From Evansella sp. LMS18 (lineage in GTDB: Bacteria > Bacillota > Bacilli > Bacillales > Salisediminibacteriaceae): a stretch of DNA of 64,000 nucleotides. Numbering within the stretch: position 1 is the first letter of the stretch; every line of letters begins with the position of its first letter. The notes beneath the pieces are model-generated. The model was not told the origin of the DNA, ran no database searches, and saw nothing but the letters and a program-made list of their open reading frames with translations. Shown piece after piece: positions 27,871 through 36,262 of the stretch. The stretch covers positions 1,240,001 through 1,304,000 of the forward strand of contig NZ_CP093301.1 of NCBI RefSeq assembly GCF_024362785.1. The letters are read 5' to 3'. The translations under genes were made by a program, and so were the position numbers.

Positions 27871-28551
27871 ATGACTTATATAGAAAATTCCCGTCCTGAC
27901 CTAGGACAATTCTCAAATATTCTTATCATCACAGCTGTAGATGCTGAAAAAGAAAGCATCCTAAAAGGACTTAATGATGACAGCAGATTCACTGTAGAAG
28001 CCGGCGGTGCCGGACCTGTTGCTGCCGCAGTATCTGCCGGGGCCTTCCTGGCAAAAGATACATACGACCTAGTTATAAACGCCGGAATCGGCGGCGGTTT
28101 TACTGGACAGGCAGAGATCGGCTCCATCGTAACAGCCGACCAGATTATTGCTGCAGACTTTGGCGCAGAATCACAGGAAGGGTTTCTTCCTGTGGAGGAA
28201 TTAGGTTTTGGATGTTCCAGACTAACTGTAAATGAAAGTCTGGCCGATACAGCAACTGAAGCCTTAACTAAAGCAGGACTTCCTGCTCGTACAGGCACCG
28301 TCCTCACTGTTTCAACTGCAACCGGAACGGCCGAAACTGCAGAAGAGCTCCAGAAACGTGTACCTGAAGCTGCGGCGGAAGCGATGGAAGGCTTTGGAGT
28401 TGCCTGGGCTGCCCACCAGAATGCGGTTCCTTTCATGGAAATCCGAGCGATATCAAACGCTGTTGGCCCCCGGGACAAAAGCGCCTGGAAAATAAAAGAA
28501 GCATTAGATTCATTAACGGAAGCAGCAAGAATCCTGAAGGAGGTACTTTAA
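27871..28551 (+). CDS. mqnB: Futalosine hydrolase
   Basis: Removes hypoxanthine from futalosine in the alternative (futalosine) menaquinone pathway. 226 residues of the nucleoside phosphorylase/hydrolase fold: ILIITAVDAEKESI at the N-terminus, NAGIGGGF near 69-76 and a C-terminal AISNAVGPRD that carries the catalytic Asp of this family. Strong AGGAG site before ATG. Directly abuts mqnD, which carries out the later ring-forming step, supporting the assignment over a generic MTA/SAH nucleosidase. Confidence 0.92.
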   Translation: MTYIENSRPDLGQFSNILIITAVDAEKESILKGLNDDSRFTVEAGGAGPVAAAVSAGAFLAKDTYDLVINAGIGGGFTGQAEIGSIVTADQIIAADFGAESQEGFLPVEELGFGCSRLTVNESLADTATEALTKAGLPARTGTVLTVSTATGTAETAEELQKRVPEAAAEAMEGFGVAWAAHQNAVPFMEIRAISNAVGPRDKSAWKIKEALDSLTEAARILKEVL

Positions 28552-29391
28552 ATGAAAATCATTTTTTCGCCTTGCCCAAACGATACATTTATTTTTCACG
28601 CATTAGTGCACGGTCTGGTGCCTGGAACGCCGGAATTTGATGTTACTTATGCAGATATCGATGTTACGAATACTCTCGCCGAAGCCAATGACGGAGCAGA
28701 TATAATGAAGATTTCCTACGCCGCCCTTCCGTGGATCCATAAAGACTACGCACTTATTCCTTGTGGAGGTGCACTCGGACGTGGATGCGGCCCCCTCGTA
28801 TTAAGCAATGACTCTGCCGCAGAACCTTCTTCCCTGTCAGGAAAGACTGTCGCGGTACCGAGTGAACGATCAACTGCTTATTTATTATTCAGATTATGGG
28901 CTGCCCAGAAAATTCCTGGGGGAGTAGGAAAAATTATCGTGATGCCATTTAATGAAATTATGCCTGCTGTAAGAGACGGAAAAGTTGATGCTGGGCTTGT
29001 TATCCATGAAGCCCGTTTTACATATGAAGCATACAGCCTAACGATGCTGACTGACCTTGGCGACTGGTGGGAAGAAGATACAGGCCTGCCGATTCCTCTT
29101 GGTGCGATTATTGCCAAAAAGTCTCTCGACCTGAAAGCAGTCGAAAGGTGGATCAGGAAATCTGTTCAGTACGCCTGGAACAATCCGGAAGCTTCAAGAG
29201 ATTATGTAATGGACCATGCGCAGGAAATGTCTCCCGATGTGGCGAAAGCCCATACTGATTTATATGTAAATGAGTTTTCTGAAGACCTTGGAAAAGACGG
29301 CTATGCAGCTGTAACTTCCCTGCTTAACCGTGCTGCAGATGAAGGACTCGTTCCGAAGATCGACTTCTCTTCTCTTCAGATACAGAAATAA
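28552..29391 (+). CDS. mqnD: 1,4-dihydroxy-6-naphthoate synthase
   Basis: Converts cyclic dehypoxanthinyl futalosine to 1,4-dihydroxy-6-naphthoate, a late step of futalosine-type menaquinone synthesis. The 279-residue protein has the periplasmic-binding-protein-like fold of MqnD and its signature N-terminus IIFSPCPNDTFIFHALVHG, plus the AGLVIHEARFTYE segment. Begins immediately after the mqnB stop. Other mqn genes (mqnA, mqnC) are not in the window. Confidence 0.94.
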   Translation: MKIIFSPCPNDTFIFHALVHGLVPGTPEFDVTYADIDVTNTLAEANDGADIMKISYAALPWIHKDYALIPCGGALGRGCGPLVLSNDSAAEPSSLSGKTVAVPSERSTAYLLFRLWAAQKIPGGVGKIIVMPFNEIMPAVRDGKVDAGLVIHEARFTYEAYSLTMLTDLGDWWEEDTGLPIPLGAIIAKKSLDLKAVERWIRKSVQYAWNNPEASRDYVMDHAQEMSPDVAKAHTDLYVNEFSEDLGKDGYAAVTSLLNRAADEGLVPKIDFSSLQIQK

Positions 29392-29461
29392 GCCAAACAG
29401 CCTTACGCTCCGTCCATTCACAAAACACAGTAAAACTTTCCATAGAAATGAGGGTAAAGTT

Positions 29462-29911
29462 ATGAAAATTGATGCAACAGATAAGAAAATATTAGAACTG
29501 CTCATGGAAAACGGAAGGATGTCTTACGTAGATATAGGAAAAGAACTTAATTTATCCCGGGTTTCAATCAGGGACCGGATTAACCAGCTTTCTGAAAATG
29601 GAGTCATAGAAAAATTCACGGTAGTCATTAATTCCGAAAAGGTAGGAAGAAGCGTTTCTGCTTTCTTCGAAGTTGACTGTGAGCCAAGTTCCCTTGTACA
29701 GGTGGCAGAAACCCTTGCAAACAATCCGAAAGTGGCAAGCTGCTACCAGATGACCGGGCCAAGCACCCTGCATATGCACGTACTTGTGGAGGATTTTATT
29801 TCCCTGGAGCATTTCATAAACGAAGAGCTGTACGCTCTTGAAGGAATAACCCGGGTTGAAAGCCACATCCTCCTCCGCAGATTTAAAAGCCGTACCGGGT
29901 TGAAACTATAG
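29462..29911 (+). CDS. Lrp/AsnC-family transcriptional regulator
   Basis: Leucine-responsive-protein type regulator of 149 residues: N-terminal helix-turn-helix (about 5-50; MDATDKKILELL-like opening, LSRVSIRDRINQL recognition helix) and a C-terminal RAM ligand-binding domain ending in a VESHILLRRFKS strand. I choose ATG at 29462, where the Lrp fold begins; the same frame is open upstream to 29330 but that part lies over the mqnD 3' end and has no Lrp similarity. Located 70 bases after mqnD, perhaps read from the same promoter. Confidence 0.9.
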   Translation: MKIDATDKKILELLMENGRMSYVDIGKELNLSRVSIRDRINQLSENGVIEKFTVVINSEKVGRSVSAFFEVDCEPSSLVQVAETLANNPKVASCYQMTGPSTLHMHVLVEDFISLEHFINEELYALEGITRVESHILLRRFKSRTGLKL

Positions 29912-29918
29912 TCATAAA

Positions 29919-29947
29919 GCATGCGGTCTAGCGCCGCATGCTTTTTT
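29919..29947 (+). terminator. Terminator after the Lrp-family gene
   Basis: GCATGCGG (29919-29926) pairs with CCGCATGC (29934-29941), then TTTTTT; 7 bases after the stop. Confidence 0.9.
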
Positions 29948-30049
29948 CATTCAATAAGGAATTACGCCCCGGTTTTTGCTGTTAAAAAGCAAAATAAAGG
30001 GCAATTTATTAAAGTACAGGTTTTGATCTACGTGGAAAGAGGTGTGATT

Positions 30050-30310
30050 ATGGCAGAGAAAGATTATGTTACCGTACAGGATGACCAGGGAAATGAAAAA
30101 GTTTTTCAGGTGGATGCCTTATTCGACATGGAAGGCGAGTCATACGCGATGCTCACTTCCGGGGAAGAAACAATGGTAATGAAAGTAGAAGATGAAAACG
30201 GCAGTCAGTCGCTCGTTTCCGCAACAGACGAAGAAATAGAAAACCTCATGGATGCATATAACATTGCTATTGATGCGGATATTGATGAGCCGGAAGATTT
30301 TCAAGGTTAA
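30050..30310 (+). CDS. yrzB: DUF1292 protein, YrzB-like
   Basis: Small acidic cytoplasmic protein of 86 residues matching DUF1292/YrzB of Bacillus: DYVTVQDDQGNEKVFQVDAL, a SYAMLTSGEE strand and an acidic tail. Function unknown in the family. ATG at 30050 is preceded by GAAAGAGGTG; the longer frame from 29921 crosses the previous terminator. In B. subtilis yrzB is linked to yrrK/yrrL, which are not seen here. Single-gene unit with its own terminator. Confidence 0.85.
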   Translation: MAEKDYVTVQDDQGNEKVFQVDALFDMEGESYAMLTSGEETMVMKVEDENGSQSLVSATDEEIENLMDAYNIAIDADIDEPEDFQG

Positions 30311-30331
30311 TTTTTAAAAACACATTTCAGG

Positions 30332-30360
30332 GAGGGTGCTGTATAGGCATCCTCTTTTTT
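30332..30360 (+). terminator. Terminator of the DUF1292 gene
   Basis: GAGGGTGC (30332-30339) pairs with GCATCCTC (30347-30354, one G.T), followed by TTTTTT. Confidence 0.85.
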
Positions 30361-30509
30361 GCAGCCTTCTTTGTGCTTTTTAAACTCGTTTAATTTATTT
30401 TTCAGCGGGAAAAAGAATTCCCATATCAGTTAACCAAGTGAGCAGTTCGATTGCGGATCAACTGTTGACCGCTGGATTGCCTGCAGGAAAAGCATCGAGG
30501 AGGAATTTG

Positions 30510-31955
30510 ATGAAAAATGGCTCTGCTGGGGAAACTAACAGCGTATCACATAGCGATATGGAATCTGAGTCTTTCCCCAACCTTACAGGTAGTAAAAATT
30601 TCATAACCGGACTATTACGCTGCATTTTTTACTCATCGATTGCAGTAATGATTTTCTTCATTCCCTTTTCCATTAATGGAACAACGGAAATACTCTTTGG
30701 TTATATTTACAATTTTTTTATTGATGTCACAGGGCTTGCCAGTGTCTGGGCAATCGCTGTTCTTACATCTCTTAACGCAGTGGCCAGTCTATATGGGAAA
30801 TATTTAGCCCCGGAGAATTCCCGGGCAGGCCTGTATTATAAAGACGATACAATCATCCATATACTTATATACCTGGCAGGCGCGGTCTTTGCAGTTCTTT
30901 ACAGCCTGCATGTAAGCTTTACCGGATTTGCCGGTCCTGCTCCTGTTGTTGGTGAAGACACAGGGGAAGTAATGTCAGGTATCGCTTTACAGGTTCTGTG
31001 GATTATACCGCTTGGTGCTGTATTTATCCCGCTTATTTTGAGATACGGAGGAATTGATTTTGTCGGTACATTGCTCGAACCGCTCATGCGCCCGGTCTTT
31101 AAGGTGCCTGGAAAAAGTGCCGTTGACGGTATAGCTTCTTTTGTTAGTTCTTCCTCCGTAGCAGTAATCATTACGAATAACCTGTATAAAAACAATACTT
31201 ATACAAAAAGAGAAGCTGCTGCTATAGCAACGAGCTTTAGTGCTGTGAGCATTGGCTTTGCAGCGGTGGTTATCTCTACCGCAGGTTTGATGGATCGCTT
31301 TCTCACTGTCTACTTCTCCTCTTTCTTTATCGCTTTTCTCGTATCGGCGATTATGGTGAGAATACCCCCTATCGCAAAGAAACCGGACAAATATTATGAC
31401 GGGGCTGTCCAGACGAAAAAAGAGAGGAAGCATGAAGCGAAATTCGAGCGGCAATTGTTTAAAAGAGCGGTAGGAAGAGCAGCTGAAAGCGGCTATAACG
31501 CCGGAAGCATTTTCAGAGAATCAGGGCGAAGCCTCCTTGAAGGTCTTGCTGTGCTTCCGAAGGTGCTTTGTATGTTGACAGGTATTGGGGTTACTTGTTT
31601 GATAATCGCTGAGTATACTCCAGTCTTCACCTGGATCGGTATGCTTTTTGTCCCGCTCCTGCAGTTATTCGCTGTTCCGAATGCTGCAGAAATTTCCCCG
31701 GCAATAACTGTCGGAATAGCGGAAATGTTTCTTCCGGTTTTAATGATTGCGGATCAGGTTGGGACGATTGAACCGGCAGCTGCATACTTTATCGCCGCCT
31801 TATCAATGGTGCAGATCATTTTCTTTTCTGAAACCGGGGCAGTGATGCTTTCTACAAAAATCCCTGTAAAAGTGAAAGATTTGATTATTATCTTTTTCCT
31901 GCGCACTCTGATTGCGATTCCGTTTGTCGCATTATTTATGCACTTGTTGTTTTAA
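30510..31955 (+). CDS. YjiH-family membrane protein (nucleoside-recognition/gate domain)
   Basis: Integral membrane protein of about 481 residues with about ten hydrophobic segments and two gate-like halves; the middle contains SAVDGIASFVSSSSVAVIIT and the C-terminal part a paired GIAEMFLPVLMIADQVG segment, as in the YjiH family (distant to nucleoside transporters and SpmA/SpmB). Substrate unknown. ATG at 30510 follows GAGGAGGA at good spacing; the frame open from 30438 lacks a ribosome site. Single-gene unit ending in a strong terminator. Confidence 0.82.
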   Translation: MKNGSAGETNSVSHSDMESESFPNLTGSKNFITGLLRCIFYSSIAVMIFFIPFSINGTTEILFGYIYNFFIDVTGLASVWAIAVLTSLNAVASLYGKYLAPENSRAGLYYKDDTIIHILIYLAGAVFAVLYSLHVSFTGFAGPAPVVGEDTGEVMSGIALQVLWIIPLGAVFIPLILRYGGIDFVGTLLEPLMRPVFKVPGKSAVDGIASFVSSSSVAVIITNNLYKNNTYTKREAAAIATSFSAVSIGFAAVVISTAGLMDRFLTVYFSSFFIAFLVSAIMVRIPPIAKKPDKYYDGAVQTKKERKHEAKFERQLFKRAVGRAAESGYNAGSIFRESGRSLLEGLAVLPKVLCMLTGIGVTCLIIAEYTPVFTWIGMLFVPLLQLFAVPNAAEISPAITVGIAEMFLPVLMIADQVGTIEPAAAYFIAALSMVQIIFFSETGAVMLSTKIPVKVKDLIIIFFLRTLIAIPFVALFMHLLF

Positions 31956-31977
31956 CTCACATTCAAAAAACTTACCA

Positions 31978-32003
31978 GGCGGGTCTATCCCGCCTGCTTT
32001 TAC
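31978..32003 (+). terminator. Terminator of the YjiH-family gene
   Basis: CAGGCGGG (31978-31985) pairs with CCCGCCTG (31991-31998), followed by CTTTTA. The remaining spacer to 32200 shows no gene. Confidence 0.85.
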
Positions 32004-32209
32004 ATTCCATCCTGTTAATCAGAGAATTTTCTACATGATTTTACCAACCAAAGTGTGAATAAAGAACTAAAGAAATATCCCTAAATTGTAAATACCTCCC
32101 GTAATACAAGGAATATTCACTTAGTTAAAAGTCCTGACTGTGTATTTCACGAGGATTCAGCTGGAAAGACTGTGCCTCTTAGCTCATACAAATTTCGCTC
32201 TTTCTCTTA

Positions 32210-32228
32210 TATACTGAAAGCGATTGCA
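32210..32228 (+). promoter_or_regulatory. -10 box with overlapping cre-like site
   Basis: TATACT (32210-32215) would be the -10 hexamer; TGAAAGCGATTGCA (32215-32228) matches the CcpA consensus at all but one position and covers the inferred start site. No clear -35 is seen. Suggests glucose repression of the SLH/nucleotidase gene. Confidence 0.5.
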
Positions 32229-32255
32229 ATCAAATAGAGGAAAGGGGAATTTTTT

Positions 32256-34184
32256 ATGAAAAAAAGTATTATTACCCTCCTGGCGACTTTGTTACTTTTG
32301 TCACTAGTAGTGCAGCCTGCTGCCGCCTCCAAACCAGGCCATGTGACGAAAGGGGATTTTCTCACTGGGCTCCTTGACACCATGGGAGTAGACACGGCAC
32401 CTTATGCTGACACTGAAAATGTGACCTATACTGATGTGACGGACGAGCTTGCACCTTATGTTGATGCAGCGATGAGATTAGACATTATTGATGAAACAGA
32501 AGATGATGTTTTCGGGGCCAACGAAAAAATCACCCGGGAACAGGCCTATGTTTTTCTTGTAAGATCATTGAATTTAATGAATGATTATGACCAATCCCAT
32601 TTGAATCAGTTCAGGGATGCAAACACTGTAAGTAATGAGGCTATAGATGAGCTTGCTGCTGCCAGTGCACTGGATCTGATAGTGGGCCATCCTGGGCATG
32701 TACTGCGTCCAAACGCTCCATTAAAAGCGGGCGATATGGCCGATATGCTTGCGCGATACGGGGACAACTTTGACCGTATATCGATTGTAGCGACTAACGA
32801 TATGCACGGACGTATTCTTCACAATGAGGAAAACGGAGAAATGGGTATGGCAAGAATCGCGGCCATCACTGAACAGGTTCGCGCCGCAAATGATGATACC
32901 TTCCTTTTCGACATCGGTGATACTTTCCACGGGACTAACTATGTTAACTTCAGTGAAGGGGCTGCGGCTGTTGATCTCATGAATGCAATGGGTTACGATG
33001 CCATGGTCCTTGGGAACCATGACTTTAACTTCGGGCAGGAGCGCCTTCATGAATTAATGGAGATGGCTGATTTCCCTGTGATGAGCGGAAATGTAACTTA
33101 TGAAGAGACTGGTGAATTTTTAACTGACCCTTATGATATTGTAGAAGTTAACGGAAAAGAGATCGCCCTGATTGCTATTACAGCACAGGATACAACGGTA
33201 AAAACAGCACCTGCAAATCTTGAAGGGCTTCACATTGAATATGAACTTCCTGCTCTTCAGGCTTTGGTGGAAGAAGTACAGGATGAAGTTGACCATATTT
33301 TTGTTTTATCCCACTCTGGTTATGATGTGGAAATGGAGCTCGCACAGGAGATAGATGGAGTAGACCTGATTATGGGCGGACACAGCCATACCACTTTGGA
33401 ATACCCTCAGCTTCATGACGGAACTTATATAACACAAGCGTGGGAATACGGCAAAGCGTTAAGCATTAACCACGTTCTTTTTTACGAGGACGAGCTTGTA
33501 GGCATTAATGGTTTCCTTGCCCGTGATCATGCTGGCCTGGAGGCAGATCCAGAGATTCAGGGAATGCTCGATACTATTGAAGCGGAAGTAAGCGAGGCAA
33601 TGGATGAAGTTATCGCAAATATTGATGTGGACCTTAATGGTGAACGTTCTCTTGTTCGCACACAGGAAACTAATCTTGGCAACTTGATTACTGATGCCAT
33701 GAGAGACCTCACTAGTGCCGATGTTGCCTTTACAAACGGCGGCGGAATCAGAGATAGTATTTCCGCTGGTGACGTAACAATTGGCGATGTTATTACTGCA
33801 TTTCCATTCACGAACTTTGTGGTGGAAATAGAAGTAACCGGAGCAGACCTCCTCCGAAGCGCAGAGCACGGGGCACGTTTATATCCAGAGGAAAATGGCG
33901 GGTTCTTCCATGTCTCCGGAATGAGCTACACATTTGATCCGTCCCGCCCGTCTGGGGAAAGGGTCACTGAAATGTATATTGGCGGAGAGCCGGTAGATCC
34001 GGAAGCTACTTACACTGCTGCTACGAATGACTTTATGGCTAGTGGCGGAGACGGGTATGAGTGGCTTGCCAGTGCACCAGTAACTTCCGACACAGGCCAG
34101 CTTCTGAGTGAAGTGCTGATTGATTATCTTCAGAGAGATGGTCTTCAGATTCCTGGAGTTGAAGGAAGAATCAACGTCCAGTAA
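32256..34184 (+). CDS. Secreted SLH-domain 5'-nucleotidase/2',3'-cyclic phosphodiesterase
   Basis: UshA/YfkN-type metallophosphoesterase of 642 residues, with signal peptide to about Ala24, an S-layer-homology region (about 27-170, with KGDFLTGLL and TREQAYVFLV type repeats) that would anchor it to the cell wall, a calcineurin-like catalytic domain (IVATNDMHGRI with Asp182/His184, DIGDTFHG, GNHDFNFG, GGHSHT) and a 5'-nucleotidase C-terminal domain (GNLITDAM, FTNGGGIRDS). Very acidic. It would release phosphate and nucleosides outside the cell. A cre-like box overlaps its promoter. Confidence 0.92.
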   Translation: MKKSIITLLATLLLLSLVVQPAAASKPGHVTKGDFLTGLLDTMGVDTAPYADTENVTYTDVTDELAPYVDAAMRLDIIDETEDDVFGANEKITREQAYVFLVRSLNLMNDYDQSHLNQFRDANTVSNEAIDELAAASALDLIVGHPGHVLRPNAPLKAGDMADMLARYGDNFDRISIVATNDMHGRILHNEENGEMGMARIAAITEQVRAANDDTFLFDIGDTFHGTNYVNFSEGAAAVDLMNAMGYDAMVLGNHDFNFGQERLHELMEMADFPVMSGNVTYEETGEFLTDPYDIVEVNGKEIALIAITAQDTTVKTAPANLEGLHIEYELPALQALVEEVQDEVDHIFVLSHSGYDVEMELAQEIDGVDLIMGGHSHTTLEYPQLHDGTYITQAWEYGKALSINHVLFYEDELVGINGFLARDHAGLEADPEIQGMLDTIEAEVSEAMDEVIANIDVDLNGERSLVRTQETNLGNLITDAMRDLTSADVAFTNGGGIRDSISAGDVTIGDVITAFPFTNFVVEIEVTGADLLRSAEHGARLYPEENGGFFHVSGMSYTFDPSRPSGERVTEMYIGGEPVDPEATYTAATNDFMASGGDGYEWLASAPVTSDTGQLLSEVLIDYLQRDGLQIPGVEGRINVQ

Positions 34185-34207
34185 AACCCGTATAAAATCG
34201 AAAACAG

Positions 34208-34247
34208 AAGCCTGCCCTTAGTTGAGGGGCAGGCTTTCTGTTTGTTT
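34208..34247 (+). terminator. Terminator of the SLH/nucleotidase gene
   Basis: AAGCCTGCCC (34208-34217) pairs with GGGCAGGCTT (34227-34236), followed by TCTGTTTGTTT. Confidence 0.85.
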
Positions 34248-34284
34248 GAAAAATGAGGCGCATGCTCATATCATCTAGTTTCAC

Positions 34285-34560
34285 CTAAATAACAAGACCT
34301 CCCGTAACCTCCAGCACTGTTCCGTTTACGTAAGCCGCATCCTCTGAGGAGAGGAATAAGTATGCGTTGGCGATATCTTCCGGCCTGCCAAGCTCTTTCA
34401 ACGGCACCTTCTCAATGAGGGTCTCCATAATCTTTTCCGGTACGGAAGCAACCATCGCTGTATCCACGAAGCCTGGTGCAACGGCATTTACACGGATTCC
34501 TTTCGGGCCCAGTTCTTTTGCCCATGTTTTCGTCATTCCAATAACCCCCGCCTTAGTGGC
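34285..34560 (-). pseudogene. Truncated short-chain dehydrogenase (FabG-like), C-terminal part only
   Basis: The minus strand encodes about 90 residues of the C-terminal half of a FabG-like SDR, from AATKAGVIGMTKTWAKELG through GIRVNAVAPGF to YVNGTVLEVTGG and the normal stop. The catalytic Lys of Tyr-x3-Lys is kept, but the Tyr position reads Ser and everything before it (Rossmann nucleotide-binding half, catalytic Ser) is missing. The sequence changes directly into the 52-bp repeat array at about 34560, so the frame stays open into repeats (34665). Almost certainly non-functional as a dehydrogenase. Confidence 0.85.
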
Positions 34561-35195
34561 GGCACTCCTTGCATCCCTTGAGTAACAGATTTGCTTCTGT
34601 TCAAGTACTGCAAGAGCTCCTTGCATCCCTTGAGTGATGGGTTTACTGACGCTCAAGTAACGCAAGAGCTCCTTGCATCCCTTGAGTGAGCGGTTTGCTG
34701 ACGCTCAAGTAACGCAAGAGCTCCTTGCATCCCTTGAGTGATGGGTTTGCTGACGCTCAAGTAACGCAAGAGCTTCTTGCATCCCTTGAGTGATGGATTT
34801 GCTGACGCTCAAGTAACGCAAGAGCTTCTTGCATTCCTTGAGTGAGCGGTTTGCTGGCTCTCAGGTAACGCAAGAGCTTCTTGCATCCCTTGAGTGAACG
34901 GTTTGCTGACTCTCAAGTAACGCATGAGCTCCTTGCATCCCTTGAGTGAACGGTTTGCTGACGCTCAAGTAACGCAAGAGCTTCTTGCATCCCTTGAGTG
35001 AGCGGTTTGCTGGCTCTCAAGTAACGCAAGAGCTCCTTGCATCCCTTGAGTGAACGGTTTGCTGGCGCTCAAGTAACGCAAGAGCTCCTTGCATCCCTTG
35101 AGTGAGCGGTTTGCTGACGCTCAAGTAACGCAAGAGCTTCTTGCATCCCTTGAGTGGCAGATTTGCTGATGCTCAACTGCTGCAAGAGCTTCTCC
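34561..35195 (-). repeat. 52-bp tandem repeat array 3
   Basis: GCATCCCTTGAG recurs twelve times with an exact 52-base step: 34571, 34623, 34675, 34727, 34779, 34831, 34883, 34935, 34987, 35039, 35091, 35143 (one copy with GCATTCC). Read on the minus strand, the unit is CTCTTGCGTTACTTGAGCGT, CAGCAAACCGCTCACTCAAG, GGATGCAAGAAG, which lines up without gaps with array 2 at 27.1 kb. It lies between the truncated SDR and msrA; short ORFs across it are not taken as genes. Confidence 0.97.
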
Positions 35196-35212
35196 CATTT
35201 TACCCAAACATG

Positions 35213-35250
35213 AAACAAGGCGGATGGATACCCATTCGCCTTGTTTTTCA
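35213..35250 (-). terminator. Terminator-like hairpin after msrA
   Basis: ACAAGGCG (35215-35222) pairs with CGCCTTGT (35237-35244), with GATGG/CCATT extending the stem. T-rich on both sides (plus TTTTTC, minus TTTCATGTTT), so it could serve either strand; the msrA transcript is the only one that arrives here. Confidence 0.6.
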
Positions 35251-35286
35251 CATCTATTTTGTTATTTCCATCGCTATTGCCTTCCC

Positions 35287-35928
35287 CTACCACTTAATAG
35301 ACTGAATAGTGTTTGTCAATCTCGCTTTTTCTTCTTCAGGTAAATCCCACTGCCAGACCTCCTCCTTGATTGCCGCCACTGACCCGAATCCTTTGACGAA
35401 TCCGTTCATCCGGGCGGCAAGTGTGGCGTTCACAAAGTCTTCGTGCTCCTCATACAGGCTCATCACCGCGTCAGCTGCAGAAGGCCATCGTTTTAAATAA
35501 TATTTTTGATGGTAATCCTCTGCCAGCCAGAAATCCCGCAAAGGAGATATTTCTGTTTCGATGAGCATCCCTTCTGATTTTTCCAGTTCTTCTTTTTTTC
35601 TGAGAGCCTGTTCTTTTTGTTCCCCGGAAGCATACAGCAGAATGGACATGTATTGGCGTCCGCCGTAGCCGTGGAGGCGCGGGTTGTGGTTATGCCAGAA
35701 ATGTTCAAGGATCTCATCATAAGCAATCACATTCGGGTCAAAATCAATTTGAAGTGTTTCCGAATGATCTCCCATTTTTCTGTAAGTCGGTTCCTTCTTC
35801 GTGCCACCAGCGTAACCGACGCGTGTACTGACAACTCCTTTAAGATGTCCGAACCGGGCATCTGGACCCCAGAATCAGCCCATTCCAAACGTTGCTGTTT
35901 CAAGAGCAGGATTTTTAAAATCAGCCAT
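35287..35928 (-). CDS. msrA: Peptide-methionine sulfoxide reductase A with in-frame TGA at the catalytic position, putative selenoprotein
   Basis: MsrA reduces methionine-S-sulfoxide in proteins. ATG at 35928, eight bases after a perfect AGGAGG, opens a frame of 214 codons with one internal stop, TGA at codon 18 (35877-35875). It falls exactly where MsrA has its catalytic Cys: GMG-TGA-FWGPDARFG, against GCFWG in the family. The rest is an intact MsrA (RVGYAGG, PTYRKMGDHSETLQIDFDP, HNHNPRLHGYGGRQY) with no frameshift, and no cysteine occurs anywhere else. A hairpin with a GU-starting apical loop follows the TGA at SECIS distance. Best reading: selenocysteine. The alternative is a nonsense mutation, leaving a 17-residue peptide and an inert fragment from the ATG at 35775. 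Confidence 0.75.
35840..35877 (-). promoter_or_regulatory. Candidate bacterial SECIS element of msrA
   Basis: On the mRNA, 11 nt after the UGA, AGAUG (35863-35859) pairs with CAUCU (35847-35843). Inside, CCG pairs with CGG around a GUU loop, with one C/A mismatch between the two helices. UGA-to-loop distance is about 20 nt. Bacterial SECIS elements are short hairpins just after the UGA with G or GU opening the loop, so this fits; the fold was done by eye. Confidence 0.5.
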
Positions 35929-36202
35929 ACATCAAACCTCCTGAAAAACTTTTTTGCGAAAACAATTTTTATGCCAAATTAATCATTTTCTTCAAAAACC
36001 CTTGTAAAAAACTTAGCTTTCCTTAATCTGGTTCCCGCATGTGCCTCCTGATATGCAGCGAGAAGTTATTTCCTTTATACAGTTGCTTATTGCGGTGCCT
36101 CATTCCGCTATAAATCCCACATGGAGAGACTGTACAAAAAAACAGGGGAAACTGGCTGCAGAAAGTTTGCAAGTTTTATTCAAATTTCGACATTTTCAAC
36201 AC

Positions 36203-36248
36203 AAAAAAACTGCATGCGCCTTATCTTTCGCCGGCTGGCATGCAATGT
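36203..36248 (-). terminator. Terminator of the sinI-like gene
   Basis: Minus strand: TGCATGC ... GCATGCA (outer 7-bp stem, with GCC/GGC and further internal pairing), followed by GTTTTTTTG. It lies 15 bases after the sinI-like stop. The spacer 35943-36200 upstream of msrA holds no clear gene. Confidence 0.75.
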
Positions 36249-36262
36249 GAGCTGCAGATTGA

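Noticed and set aside
35287-35775. msrA as a normal gene starting at the internal ATG 35775
   Set aside because: This would drop the active-site region GxFWG and RVGYAGG. The upstream 51 codons are clearly MsrA and follow a perfect ribosome site, with only the TGA interrupting.
36041-36250. 69-codon plus ORF
   Set aside because: It runs through the sinI-like terminator palindrome, has no ribosome site, and resembles no protein.
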